Below, piece by piece: positions 9,072-17,591 of a DNA stretch of 64,000 bases. Under the pieces are notes generated by a model. It saw only the letters and a program-made list of their open reading frames with translations. It was not told the origin of the DNA and did not search any database. The DNA is taken from positions 103,783-167,782 of the forward strand of contig LNEB01000008.1 in the NCBI GenBank assembly GCA_001464795.1, in the 5' to 3' direction. The stretch comes from Bdellovibrionales bacterium Ga0074139 (GTDB taxonomy: Bacteria; Bdellovibrionota; Bdellovibrionia; Bdellovibrionales; Bdellovibrionaceae). The translations under genes and the position numbers were made by a program. How positions within the stretch are numbered: the first letter of the stretch is position 1; each line of letters begins with the position of its first letter.

Positions 9072-9329
9072 TTACCTCGAGTCCGGAATAAATCGATTAC
9101 GTCTGACTTTATCAATTTTATGAAAATCATTAAAATCACGTCGCTGATAAAGAATATTATTAAGATCTAAATCAGGAGATTCGATTTGCAAATAAAGCAT
9201 GGGACGCATGGCCTCTCCCTCGATCACTTCACCTTCAAAGTCTAAGGTTTTCACTTTTTCACTTTTCTGACCTTGTTGTGACCAAAGAAGCTGCGTTGAT
9301 AAAAGAATCAGAACTGCAATCCATTTCAT
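9072..9329 (-). CDS. Small exported protein of the gliding cluster (GltF position)
   Basis: An 85-residue protein with a clear signal peptide (MKWIAVLILLSTQLLWSQ) and a short, charged mature part of about 65 residues. The ATG overlaps the stop of the large TPR gene (ATGA), so it is co-translated. A start five codons earlier is possible but less well placed. I do not recognise the mature sequence. Its size and its place between the large TPR gene and the GltG-like gene recall Myxococcus gltF, which sits between gltE and gltG. That parallel rests on position, not on sequence. Confidence 0.7.
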   Translation of the reverse strand: MKWIAVLILLSTQLLWSQQGQKSEKVKTLDFEGEVIEGEAMRPMLYLQIESPDLDLNNILYQRRDFNDFHKIDKVRRNRFIPDSR

Positions 9330-12283
9330 TTGGCGGCCTTCCATTTATCTAAAAGTTCAACTGCATTCAGGGCAACAAGTTCTCTGCGGACCTGACCACG
9401 CATGAATTCATCATTACGAATCATCAACAGTACTCCGGCACGGGTTCTTGCATAATCCAGTTCTGTCAGAGCTTGAGTGCTGCGGTTGGTTTCAAGTTTT
9501 AGAAGCGTGTAAAAGGGACCGTACTCAGAAAGACTTTGTTTAAATTTTGTATACTCGTCACCCTGCCAAAACCAATTTTGACTTTCCACTTTTGTAATTT
9601 TATTGGCTTGAGCCTCTTGCTCTTCCACCCAAAGCCGGGCTTTCACATCTCCCAAGGCCTTATCGTACTCTTCCGCTTGCTTATCAAAATCAATCGCCGC
9701 TTTATCAAGCTCTGCTTTATAGCCCGTTAATTCTTCAGCTGACAAACCTTGAGGTGCCGGTGAATTTCTAATGGCACTTGCAATTTTTCTTTCAAATTCC
9801 GAGGCCTCTTCTAAAACAGTTTTCTTAGTTGAGCTGGCAAGATCAGCAGATTCCTTTTGAAATTTTGTTTTAATTAATTTGGATCGGTAAATCAAATCTT
9901 CCAAAATTTTAGAAAATCGATCCATTCCTGTTTTATCATTGGGGAATGTGGCTTCCTTAATGATTTTATTAATTGTGCTTGTGGTTTTAAGTGGCTTTAC
10001 AGAAGTGTTCCGATTTCCGAGCTTAGACTTGAGGTTGGAAGGAATGGTCGGGTTGTCTGTATTTTGTGAAACCTGTAATGATAGCCAAAATAAATCCAGT
10101 ACGCCTGAGCTGACCTTTGAGGGCAACTTCACTTGACTCATTTTTTGGGGTTCTGCCATGGCCATAAGTCCCCAAAAAATACTTTGTTGGTCATCGTTCA
10201 TTTTCCAAATCACAGATTCATCGTCTTTGGTTAACGGCTTCTTCATGGATTTTGAATAAAGAAGAAGCTTAAAATCACGACTTTGTGGACCCTTTTTTCC
10301 TGCCCATGAACAATTCAACAGCGGTCCAGATAAGAACATTTTATCCAGTGCAATTTCTTCGGTATCTAAAATAATTTTACTGGATTTTTCTTTATCAGAT
10401 AATTTCGCTCTTTCTGAACAATAGGAAGGAAGATCATTTTTTGTTAAATAGGAACTTAGCAAACTGGCTTTGACCACATTACTCTGCTCGAAAGTAGGAT
10501 TGAGGGATAAATACTTTTTTAAATTCGCTTGGTACTCTAGATCATTTCCTTGCTCTTGAGCTTGCTGTGCTAATTTAAGATGTGTTTCTCGGTAGACCTC
10601 TTGGATCTTGATTGATTTTGGATAAAGACCCAAAGCAGGAGCCAATACAACTTCAGGTAATCGGTTCAGTTTAAATAGTGACCAAACAACATTATAGGAG
10701 TTTGTCTCATTGGGTTCCAGTGCTAGCAATTGTTGCAAAGACGGCAAGGCTTTTTCAAATTGCTCATCTAGCATATAAAGCTCAGCTAAACGATTCAGCA
10801 GCCTGGTTCTTTCTTTCGTATTGGGAAATTCTGCTAAATAGTTTTCAACTTCCGCAATTAAAACCTTGGCTGGTGTTTTTTTATCTCGAACCTGTCCGTC
10901 AAGAATGGCCACACTTTCAAGCTTTGCTCTTTCAAGTTCATCTAAAGGAACTGGCTTCAATTGATTAAGAACTTTAATCACATCCGTGATCATCTCAAAG
11001 CTTTGCTCTCGGTGAATCAAATCCAACCAAAGATTCATGGTGGGCTTTTGAGTTGTGGCATTCATCAAATACAAACTATAAAACAAAAGCTGGCGATGCA
11101 AAATCGAAACAACTTGAGGCTTTGTGTAAGAAAGCTTTACGTTGACCTTTCCCACGTAGTAATCCGAGAAATTTTGAATGTAACCGCGGATATCAGGTTC
11201 TAGATCAAGACTTTCTTTCATCCATTCACGCCATGGTAATTCTGGATTTTTTTTCACTAAGGTTTCCAAATAGGCAAAGGCCTTGTTCTGACCCACAGTG
11301 GGAATTTCACGCCTTTCAAAGCTAATCAACTGTCCAAGGACTTTGATTTTAGCTGCTGGTTGAGTGGTTCGCTTGTAAAGTTCACCAAAAAGCTTGTAGG
11401 GAACTTTTGTTTTATCAATATTGTAAAAGTTTTGAATGGCAGCAGATAAAAAGACCAAACGCAAGGGCTCATCTAAAATGGATTTTTTAGCAAATTCAAC
11501 AATCCATGTTTCAGACTTATTAGAGGTCACAATAAAGGCCAATGCGCGTACCGAATCTTCACGGAAACTTTCCGATTTCTTTTGATTGGCAACTCTGAGG
11601 AAATAAAACTGTGCGTTGGCTGTTTCCTTTAATAGAAGCCAAGACCAACCCGATTTGAAATCAGCAATACTTTTTTGATGAGGTTCATATTGATCTTTAA
11701 GCTTTTGATACCATGCGAGTGCTTGTTTGTAATTTTCTTTGTCAAAGTAAGTTTCTCCCAAAATCAAAGCCATACTTGATGACTGAGGAAGCTTGGGATC
11801 AATTTTTATGGCACGAGCAAAATCTTCAATGAATTGCTTTTCAGGTCCAATCTCTTGAAAAATAGAACCACGAATAAAAAGAAGCAAAGCTTGCTGAGAA
11901 GTGGTGAGAACCACTTCTCCCGCTTTTGCCAGAGCGTTCAAATCATTGACAGCTTGGGTGGCTTCTCGAAAAAAGCTGGCTTTGGATTTTTCAAGCTTCG
12001 TATCTGCCAGAAGCCTTGCGCGACCGATTTTGAAATAAATGAAAGCTCTTCTTAATAGAAGTTCGTTTTTTCCATCTTTACGTAATTTATTATTTAAAAT
12101 CAGCTCTAAAGCTTGCAGTTCATTTTTTAATTCTTTTTCTTGCTGACCCTTAAGTAAAGCTTGGTCATCGCGTTGGCGAATTCTTTGCAATTCAGATTGC
12201 GGTCTAACCGGCTGATTCACTTTTTTTTGTGAATAAGCCATTTCAGAAAAAATTAAAATAAAAAATAGTAAACTTCGAATCAT
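9326..12283 (-). CDS. Large exported TPR protein of the gliding cluster (GltD/AgmU-like)
   Basis: A 985-residue helical-repeat protein. A signal peptide (first 18 residues, ending MAYSQ) sends it to the periplasm. Tetratricopeptide-like helices run through most of the chain, for example LGETYFDKENYKQALAWYQ and a copy near residue 500 around LAELYMLDEQFEKAL. A charged, coiled-coil-like part lies at about residues 800-900. It overlaps both neighbours by four bases. In Myxococcus, GltD/AgmU is a large periplasmic TPR protein of the gliding machine, and this is the best positional match. Repeats diverge too much to count by eye. Confidence 0.8.
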   Translation of the reverse strand: MIRSLLFFILIFSEMAYSQKKVNQPVRPQSELQRIRQRDDQALLKGQQEKELKNELQALELILNNKLRKDGKNELLLRRAFIYFKIGRARLLADTKLEKSKASFFREATQAVNDLNALAKAGEVVLTTSQQALLLFIRGSIFQEIGPEKQFIEDFARAIKIDPKLPQSSSMALILGETYFDKENYKQALAWYQKLKDQYEPHQKSIADFKSGWSWLLLKETANAQFYFLRVANQKKSESFREDSVRALAFIVTSNKSETWIVEFAKKSILDEPLRLVFLSAAIQNFYNIDKTKVPYKLFGELYKRTTQPAAKIKVLGQLISFERREIPTVGQNKAFAYLETLVKKNPELPWREWMKESLDLEPDIRGYIQNFSDYYVGKVNVKLSYTKPQVVSILHRQLLFYSLYLMNATTQKPTMNLWLDLIHREQSFEMITDVIKVLNQLKPVPLDELERAKLESVAILDGQVRDKKTPAKVLIAEVENYLAEFPNTKERTRLLNRLAELYMLDEQFEKALPSLQQLLALEPNETNSYNVVWSLFKLNRLPEVVLAPALGLYPKSIKIQEVYRETHLKLAQQAQEQGNDLEYQANLKKYLSLNPTFEQSNVVKASLLSSYLTKNDLPSYCSERAKLSDKEKSSKIILDTEEIALDKMFLSGPLLNCSWAGKKGPQSRDFKLLLYSKSMKKPLTKDDESVIWKMNDDQQSIFWGLMAMAEPQKMSQVKLPSKVSSGVLDLFWLSLQVSQNTDNPTIPSNLKSKLGNRNTSVKPLKTTSTINKIIKEATFPNDKTGMDRFSKILEDLIYRSKLIKTKFQKESADLASSTKKTVLEEASEFERKIASAIRNSPAPQGLSAEELTGYKAELDKAAIDFDKQAEEYDKALGDVKARLWVEEQEAQANKITKVESQNWFWQGDEYTKFKQSLSEYGPFYTLLKLETNRSTQALTELDYARTRAGVLLMIRNDEFMRGQVRRELVALNAVELLDKWKAAK

Positions 12284-13419
12284 TTCGATTTTTTATCCTC
12301 TGGGGCAACAGCACATAAGCTTTCACCTACAAATACGTGACTGCCGATTTCATCCAACCATTCCTCTGAATCATCAGCTGGCCACCACTCGATTCCTTTT
12401 GAGCGTAGAGTGATGGGATCTTCCAATTTATTTACTTTTCCAAGTGTATTATCATTTTTAACTGCTAACGTGGAGTATCCGATTACAAGCCTCAAAGATT
12501 CAACTAAGTTTGGTTTATTCACTGCAAACTGCTGTCTAAGGCGATCTTCAATTTTTTTGATTTCTGCTAATCGTTTTTCTTCACTGACAATATCAAGGCG
12601 TTCTGTTTTTTTACTGTTTCGCTCTGTCAGCAATTGTAAAGAGCTCCAGTAAAGGTCTCGCCTAGCCCACTCTTGATAGGTCAAGCTTCCGCTTTGCAAA
12701 GCCTTATAAAATTTCTTAATGGATTCTAAGGCTTGCTGAGCTTGTTCGGACCGACACAAGCGCTTCAGAATATAAATTTGTACCAGATAGGCCTCTGGTT
12801 CTAAAAACTCGCTAAAAAAGGCGGATCTTTGACTGGCCACAGCCCCTAAAGCAATGTCGTATCGTTTTGCTTTAAAACCAGCCCACATTTTTTCAAACAG
12901 AACCTGCTGAGCCTGATAATAGCTAGCAGGTATCCAGCCATAGACTTCCAAGGAATCATTGATTCGGCCGGCTCCGAATAATGCTCTGGCCATAGAATGA
13001 AGAACTGAATAGTAAAATTGAATATTGGATTTTTTTATGCCTGCTTGGCTTTGTATCCTAAAAAATTTTGCGACGGACTGATAAGAAGTAAAAGCCTCTT
13101 GAAACTTTTTATCCATCATTAATTTATCTGCTTTTTCTAGTGTATTAATAACGGTGATTGTTCGTTTGTCCATTTTCTTCAATGCTTTGTGACGATCCCA
13201 GGCCAGCACCAGGTCAAAACCCACACTGGGTCTTCGCCCCAGCATGGCCCGAACATTTCTCCAGGTTTTTTCTGATAAATTAGTATTAAAATTTTCTCTC
13301 AAAAGAATTCGAATCGCTAAATCATCTTTAGCTGTTTCCAGTTGCGCCAGTTGAGATTCCAAATTGGCATGGGCTGATAAAGATACAAAAAACAGAAGAA
13401 TTAAGGCTTTTAGCTTCAT
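12280..13419 (-). CDS. Exported TPR protein of the gliding cluster (GltE/AglT-like)
   Basis: A 379-residue protein with a signal peptide (ending SAHA) and helical repeats typical of TPR or related scaffolds. A GAGG ribosome site precedes the ATG. Its stop overlaps the large TPR gene and its start overlaps the ExbD gene upstream, four bases each, so the module is tightly coupled. Myxococcus GltE/AglT is a similar-sized TPR protein encoded beside GltD. Assignment rests on size, export signal and order rather than on a diagnostic motif. Confidence 0.78.
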   Translation of the reverse strand: MKLKALILLFFVSLSAHANLESQLAQLETAKDDLAIRILLRENFNTNLSEKTWRNVRAMLGRRPSVGFDLVLAWDRHKALKKMDKRTITVINTLEKADKLMMDKKFQEAFTSYQSVAKFFRIQSQAGIKKSNIQFYYSVLHSMARALFGAGRINDSLEVYGWIPASYYQAQQVLFEKMWAGFKAKRYDIALGAVASQRSAFFSEFLEPEAYLVQIYILKRLCRSEQAQQALESIKKFYKALQSGSLTYQEWARRDLYWSSLQLLTERNSKKTERLDIVSEEKRLAEIKKIEDRLRQQFAVNKPNLVESLRLVIGYSTLAVKNDNTLGKVNKLEDPITLRSKGIEWWPADDSEEWLDEIGSHVFVGESLCAVAPEDKKSK

Positions 13420-13883
13420 TGACCCTCACCTTCCGCCACAAATAACATAGATTGAAACCCTGCAATTCTTAAAGTTTTCACCACATTATAAATTTGTTTG
13501 TAGCTTGTGGCTGAATCACTGATCACATTGACATGATCAGCTCCTTCCACATCTTTATTTTCTAAAAGAAAGCTTTTGAACTCTGCATATAAAGGATCGC
13601 GAGGATCCACTCCATCAGAATTAAACTCTGCAAGTGATTTTTCCTTATCAACCATTCGAAATTGAACTGTGTCCTTGGTAATAATCACCTGCGGTGCCAC
13701 TTGACTGGATTCACGACTGCTACTTTTTGCTAAGTTCACATTTTCAGGCAAAACAATGGAGGTTTCTTGAAGAATAGTTCCCTTCAACAAAAACACGATG
13801 ATCAATACAAAAATATCAATCATGGGTGCCAGCTGTAACTGCACTATACTTTTTCTTTTTTTATCACCTTCAAACTGATACAT
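13416..13883 (-). CDS. ExbD/TolR-family proton-channel subunit (AglS-like)
   Basis: A 155-residue inner-membrane protein with one N-terminal span (LAPMIDIFVLIIVFLL) containing the Asp that carries protons in ExbD/TolR, followed by a periplasmic domain ending in a TolR-like alpha/beta fold (VNVISDSATSYKQIYNVV). It is one of two ExbD-type genes lying back to back, with no bases between them. In gliding systems AglQ and AglS form such a pair of stators with the TolQ-like AglR. It should harvest the proton gradient to move the TPR and FHA/TonB-like partners. Confidence 0.88.
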   Translation of the reverse strand: MYQFEGDKKRKSIVQLQLAPMIDIFVLIIVFLLKGTILQETSIVLPENVNLAKSSSRESSQVAPQVIITKDTVQFRMVDKEKSLAEFNSDGVDPRDPLYAEFKSFLLENKDVEGADHVNVISDSATSYKQIYNVVKTLRIAGFQSMLFVAEGEGQ

Positions 13884-14390
13884 TTATTCCTCTGTTTCAG
13901 TGGCGCTGTTTTCGGAATCAACATAAGAACTCAGTGCAATGTCTTTTAATTGTCCTAAGGCACCGTCCATCATGGAAATCATTTCTTGATAGTTTAAATT
14001 TTCACTTAAACTGAGTTGCAAAGTATTTTCTTCAGGGTATTTTTCTTTGAAGCGAGTAGTTAACTTCTGAACAGCTTCAATTAAAGCCAAGTTTTTTTCA
14101 GTGGCAGGAACTCTGACTACACTTTCCGTTAAAGACCCAGGCTGACTGCCTATCCAATCCAGCTTTACAATAATAGTCGATCGATCCAAATAGGCTCTGA
14201 TACGTGTCGATAAGGGAGTTTCTTTAGACTCTGCAGCCACTGAGGCCACCGAAGGTGGCAAAGTGACTTTCGTCAGTCCAACGAAACTAATACTTAAAAG
14301 TAGAAAAAAAATAACAGCCGTTAAACCATCCAAAATGGGAACAAGATCTGGTTCTAAGGTATGTTTTCGCTCGCTTTCAAGATCAAACAT
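13884..14390 (-). CDS. ExbD/TolR-family proton-channel subunit (AglQ-like)
   Basis: Second ExbD/TolR protein, 168 residues. Its single span (LVPILDGLTAVIFFLLLSI) keeps the channel Asp, and a periplasmic domain follows. The C-terminus is acidic (DSENSATETEE). It lies between the ExbB/TolQ gene and the other ExbD gene. Having two different ExbD subunits with one TolQ-type subunit is the Agl motor composition (AglR-Q-S), as distinct from the single-TolR Tol-Pal system. No TolA, TolB or Pal is encoded nearby, which also argues against Tol-Pal. Confidence 0.88.
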   Translation of the reverse strand: MFDLESERKHTLEPDLVPILDGLTAVIFFLLLSISFVGLTKVTLPPSVASVAAESKETPLSTRIRAYLDRSTIIVKLDWIGSQPGSLTESVVRVPATEKNLALIEAVQKLTTRFKEKYPEENTLQLSLSENLNYQEMISMMDGALGQLKDIALSSYVDSENSATETEE

Positions 14391-14404
14391 GAGTGAACTC
14401 TTTT

Positions 14405-15037
14405 CTAGGCTTCCCGCTCTGATCTTTCAATTGTAGAAATCAAATCATAACCTGCTTTTTTTACTAAACTGATATGATCATCCGTTTTTGACGAACACAG
14501 TGTATAAATCACCATCGCCGTAATACCCACAACAAGACCTGCTGCTGTGGCGATCATGGCCTCAGAAATTCCAAGACCTAAAAGTTCTGACTTCTTTGCA
14601 GGATCGGCTGTAGCAAGGGCACTAAAGGTTTTAATTAGACCAGAGATGGTTCCAAGTAATCCTAGTAGTGTGGCGACACTGGCAATCAAACTAATAAAAG
14701 AGATTCTTTTTTCACAGTCTTTAACAACTTCAACAACAGCACTACCTAAAGCTGATTTCATGGCTTCACGGCCGCTATCCACTGCTAATAATCCAGATTT
14801 AATCACTTGAATTTGTGGTACATTACGAATGTCATTACAAATTTGAATGGCCTCCATGTACTTTCGGCTTTGGATCAACATCTGCAACTGATTCAAAATC
14901 TGATCGGTGGCAGGTTTAATTTTAAAGTATAAGTACCTCAACCGCTCAAACCCAATGACTATTAATGATAGACCTGCTAATGCGATGAGGTAGGAAGTAA
15001 AACCACCCTCAACAAAAAATATCCTTATCGACTCCAT
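14405..15037 (-). CDS. MotA/TolQ/ExbB-family motor subunit (AglR-like)
   Basis: A 211-residue inner-membrane protein with three hydrophobic spans: one near residues 14-32 and a pair in the C-terminal half. The MotA/TolQ/ExbB signature LLGLLGTISGLIKTF is in the middle. These proteins form a pentameric ring around two ExbD helices and convert proton flow into movement. AGGAGG seven bases before the ATG fixes the start; a TTG two codons earlier is also open. First motor gene after the beta-barrel gene in the operon. Confidence 0.9.
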   Translation of the reverse strand: MESIRIFFVEGGFTSYLIALAGLSLIVIGFERLRYLYFKIKPATDQILNQLQMLIQSRKYMEAIQICNDIRNVPQIQVIKSGLLAVDSGREAMKSALGSAVVEVVKDCEKRISFISLIASVATLLGLLGTISGLIKTFSALATADPAKKSELLGLGISEAMIATAAGLVVGITAMVIYTLCSSKTDDHISLVKKAGYDLISTIERSEREA

Positions 15038-15061
15038 GAACAATCCTCCTGGTTCATTAAA

Positions 15062-15766
15062 TTAAAAATAAAATACAAATCCTGTTTCAATTAATCCAAC
15101 TGTGATGCTTTCTTTTTTAGTGGGCTCTGCGCCAATTCTAGAAAAGGTTTCGATGATACTAGGCCCCGCTTGAATTCGAAAATTCAAATGGTCTGAAAAA
15201 AAGAAGGTTTTTCCCAAAGTAAATTTCATTTTACTTCCCTGGTTTTCTTCATAAGTGATCTGGCCGTAGGAAAAGTTTAAAAAAGTATCACTGCGTACGA
15301 TATTATAAGGTCCCCAGGAATCTTTTCCGTAAATAGGTATCCAATTCACTTCTAAACCCATAAATGATTCTGGTTTTTCAGCATTAATAGCAAACTGACC
15401 ATTATTAATTTTTTTAACTTGCTTTGAAAGATTTCTTTCAGAGGCAATAAATACCGGAGAGTAGGCTAAATACATTTCAAAGGATTCACTAAATGCATAA
15501 CCAAAATTCAGTTGAAGGCTGTACTGAGTGTAAGGGGCATCAGAAAAATCAAAGGAAAATAAAGGAGAAAACAAAAACGATCCGCTTTTGACTTTGGCTT
15601 TTCTTTGCACAGCCACGACACCTTCAAAAACCGATGAGACTTCATCTTTATTATTTAATTTTAATCGTCCATCCAGTGGGGTCGACTTACTTTGAGCCCA
15701 ACCTGTTTCAGACAACAAAGCTAAAGTACTAAAAATAGTCAGGATTATTTTTAAATTCAAACTCAT
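15062..15766 (-). CDS. Predicted outer-membrane beta-barrel of the gliding cluster
   Basis: Exported protein of 234 residues with a signal peptide ending at GWAQ. The mature part has alternating polar and aromatic strands (for example NFGYAFSESFEMYLAY) and ends in a terminal Phe, as expected for a barrel inserted by the Bam machine. The gene is first in the operon, with GAGG before the ATG. In Myxococcus the gliding complex includes barrels GltA, GltB and GltH, and this could be the outer-membrane anchor here. The barrel call rests on strand pattern only. Confidence 0.72.
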   Translation of the reverse strand: MSLNLKIILTIFSTLALLSETGWAQSKSTPLDGRLKLNNKDEVSSVFEGVVAVQRKAKVKSGSFLFSPLFSFDFSDAPYTQYSLQLNFGYAFSESFEMYLAYSPVFIASERNLSKQVKKINNGQFAINAEKPESFMGLEVNWIPIYGKDSWGPYNIVRSDTFLNFSYGQITYEENQGSKMKFTLGKTFFFSDHLNFRIQAGPSIIETFSRIGAEPTKKESITVGLIETGFVFYF

Positions 15767-15940
15767 TCCCACCTCAGTTGATTTTCATTTCTTGCCTCAT
15801 CATAAATCATACCGAAGCACAGAGTCACAGAGGATTCACTCCACTTCCAGACCTTCGTCGAAAAAACTCCGACTTAAATCTATTTGTTTCACTGAGTGGC
15901 TAGCCCATATAGACTTGAAAAAGGTTGGAGGGCTTTCAAA

Positions 15941-16561
15941 GTGTTTATAGTTTTTGATTCAGCATCAGGGCAACTATCAGAAAAACAAGATCTAGCCGGT
16001 CTTATTTCTCAGTTTGGTAAAAGTGATATGAAAACCCTTCATTTTTGGACATTGGGACTAGAAGACTGGATTCCCTTGAGTCAAGTTTTAACAACCACAA
16101 TACTGGATAAGAAAAAATATCAAATGCCCTCACTACCTGCCATGCTTCCAAAAAAAGAAGAGACTTTTGTGAAGCCCGTTTCTCAAGCAGCCACTGCAAC
16201 GGCACCAACTCCAGCAGCCGCTGAGCCCACTGCAAAGCCTAATTTGGATGTGAGAAAAAATCCCCGGTTTGATCTACGAATTAAAGTGATTTTATCCAAC
16301 AAAGAAAAAACATTTTTATCCTATACTCAAAACATTTCACTGACCGGAGTGTTACTTGAAGATGTGATCCCAGTTGATTTTTTCCAAAATGATGAAACTG
16401 AAATCTTTATTAGCTCTCCGAAGAAAAATGAATTTCTAGCTTTTCGCTGCAAACCTGTTGGTGATCAGTCGAGCCCCAGACGCTTTTCCTTTGGCGAGAT
16501 TTCACAAGAATCTTTAACTAAGTTCCAAGAATGGATTGATCGTCTTAGAAAAGAAACATGA
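15941..16561 (+). CDS. PilZ-domain protein with an N-terminal GYF_2-like region
   Basis: Cytoplasmic protein of 206 residues. The N-terminal 50 residues have a GYF_2-like pattern (FWTLGLEDWIPLS). An Ala/Pro-rich linker follows. The C-terminal PilZ domain has the c-di-GMP-binding RKNPR (RxxxR) and NISLTG ([D/N]xSxxG) motifs. The start is GTG with GGAGGG eight bases upstream; a GTG 45 bases earlier has no such site. PilZ proteins relay c-di-GMP levels, often to motility. It is divergent from the gliding operon, which is the obvious target, and its stop overlaps purK in an ATGA. Confidence 0.88.
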   Translation: MFIVFDSASGQLSEKQDLAGLISQFGKSDMKTLHFWTLGLEDWIPLSQVLTTTILDKKKYQMPSLPAMLPKKEETFVKPVSQAATATAPTPAAAEPTAKPNLDVRKNPRFDLRIKVILSNKEKTFLSYTQNISLTGVLLEDVIPVDFFQNDETEIFISSPKKNEFLAFRCKPVGDQSSPRRFSFGEISQESLTKFQEWIDRLRKET

Positions 16562-17589
16562 AGTCAGATTACAAAGCTCTTATTCTAGGTAATGGACAGT
16601 TGTCTTGGATGCTGCAAATGCAAGCACGCAGACTTGGACTTAACACCCTAGGCATTGATCAACCATTAAAAAAAAATCTCAAAGCTGACATCATCACCTT
16701 TGAAAGCGAATTTTACAGCGCCTCAGAGCTTGAAAAAAAAATTCAAGAGCAGTCACAAGTTTTTCCAAGCCTTGAATGTATGGGACTGCTGCAGGACCGA
16801 AAATATCAAAAGGCCAGCCTTGTTGAAGCGGGCCTTCCCACAAGCCCCTTTTGGTTGATTGATAATACTGAAGATTTATCCCTCCTTTTTAAGCAAATTG
16901 GTGCCTTCGTCGCTAAAAAACGCACTGGTGGGTATGATGGTTTTGGAACATTTATTATTAATTCGAAACTTGATCTAAAAAAATTCAGTCAAAATTATCA
17001 CTCACAGCTGAAAGATTTTATTTTTGAAAAAAAAATCAAATTCCAACAGGAAAGAGCTTTGCAAGTGGCCAGATCCTTTGCTGGTGATATTCAATTCTTT
17101 CCTATGGTTGAAACTGTTCAACAGGACAATAAATGTTTTTATGTGACAGGGCCTTTAAAGACTCCAGAAAAGCTAAAGAAACAAATCTATCAGTGGCTGA
17201 ACAGTATTGATTATGTAGGAGTCATGGGAATTGAATTTTTTTATTCTCAAAACAATTATCTGATTAATGAAATTGCTCCTCGGGTGCACAACACGGGCCA
17301 CCATACTTTGGATTCTTGCAATGTGGATCAATTCACAATGCATTGGTTATGTCTGCTGAGTAAAAAACTTCCTCAGGTAGAGTTGCACACTTCTCAGTTT
17401 CTCATGCTTAATCTTATTGGGAAGTCTGAAAAATCAGTGCAGTTTCCAAGCTATTTTGATGGCTCTCTTTATTGGTATCAAAAATCAAACCGTAAGGGTC
17501 GAAAGCTAGGCCACATTAACTGGCTGGGAAAAAATAAAAAAGCCCTTGTGACAAGGGCTTTAAAATACCTTAAAGCATGGAAGCTTTAA
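16558..17589 (+). CDS. purK: N5-carboxyaminoimidazole ribonucleotide synthase (PurK)
   Basis: ATP-grasp enzyme that carboxylates AIR to N5-CAIR with bicarbonate in purine synthesis. LGNGQLSWML at the start corresponds to the GGGQLGRML of the family. KKRTGGYDGFGT is the ATP-binding loop, and EIAPRVHNTGHHT near residue 240 is the conserved metal/ATP block. At 343 residues it is slightly short but covers all regions. The start overlaps the PilZ gene stop by four bases, so its translation depends on the PilZ cistron. Its partner purE lies 1.4 kb away on the same strand, separated by an antisense lipoprotein gene. Confidence 0.93.
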   Translation: MKSDYKALILGNGQLSWMLQMQARRLGLNTLGIDQPLKKNLKADIITFESEFYSASELEKKIQEQSQVFPSLECMGLLQDRKYQKASLVEAGLPTSPFWLIDNTEDLSLLFKQIGAFVAKKRTGGYDGFGTFIINSKLDLKKFSQNYHSQLKDFIFEKKIKFQQERALQVARSFAGDIQFFPMVETVQQDNKCFYVTGPLKTPEKLKKQIYQWLNSIDYVGVMGIEFFYSQNNYLINEIAPRVHNTGHHTLDSCNVDQFTMHWLCLLSKKLPQVELHTSQFLMLNLIGKSEKSVQFPSYFDGSLYWYQKSNRKGRKLGHINWLGKNKKALVTRALKYLKAWKL

Positions 17590-17591
17590 AG

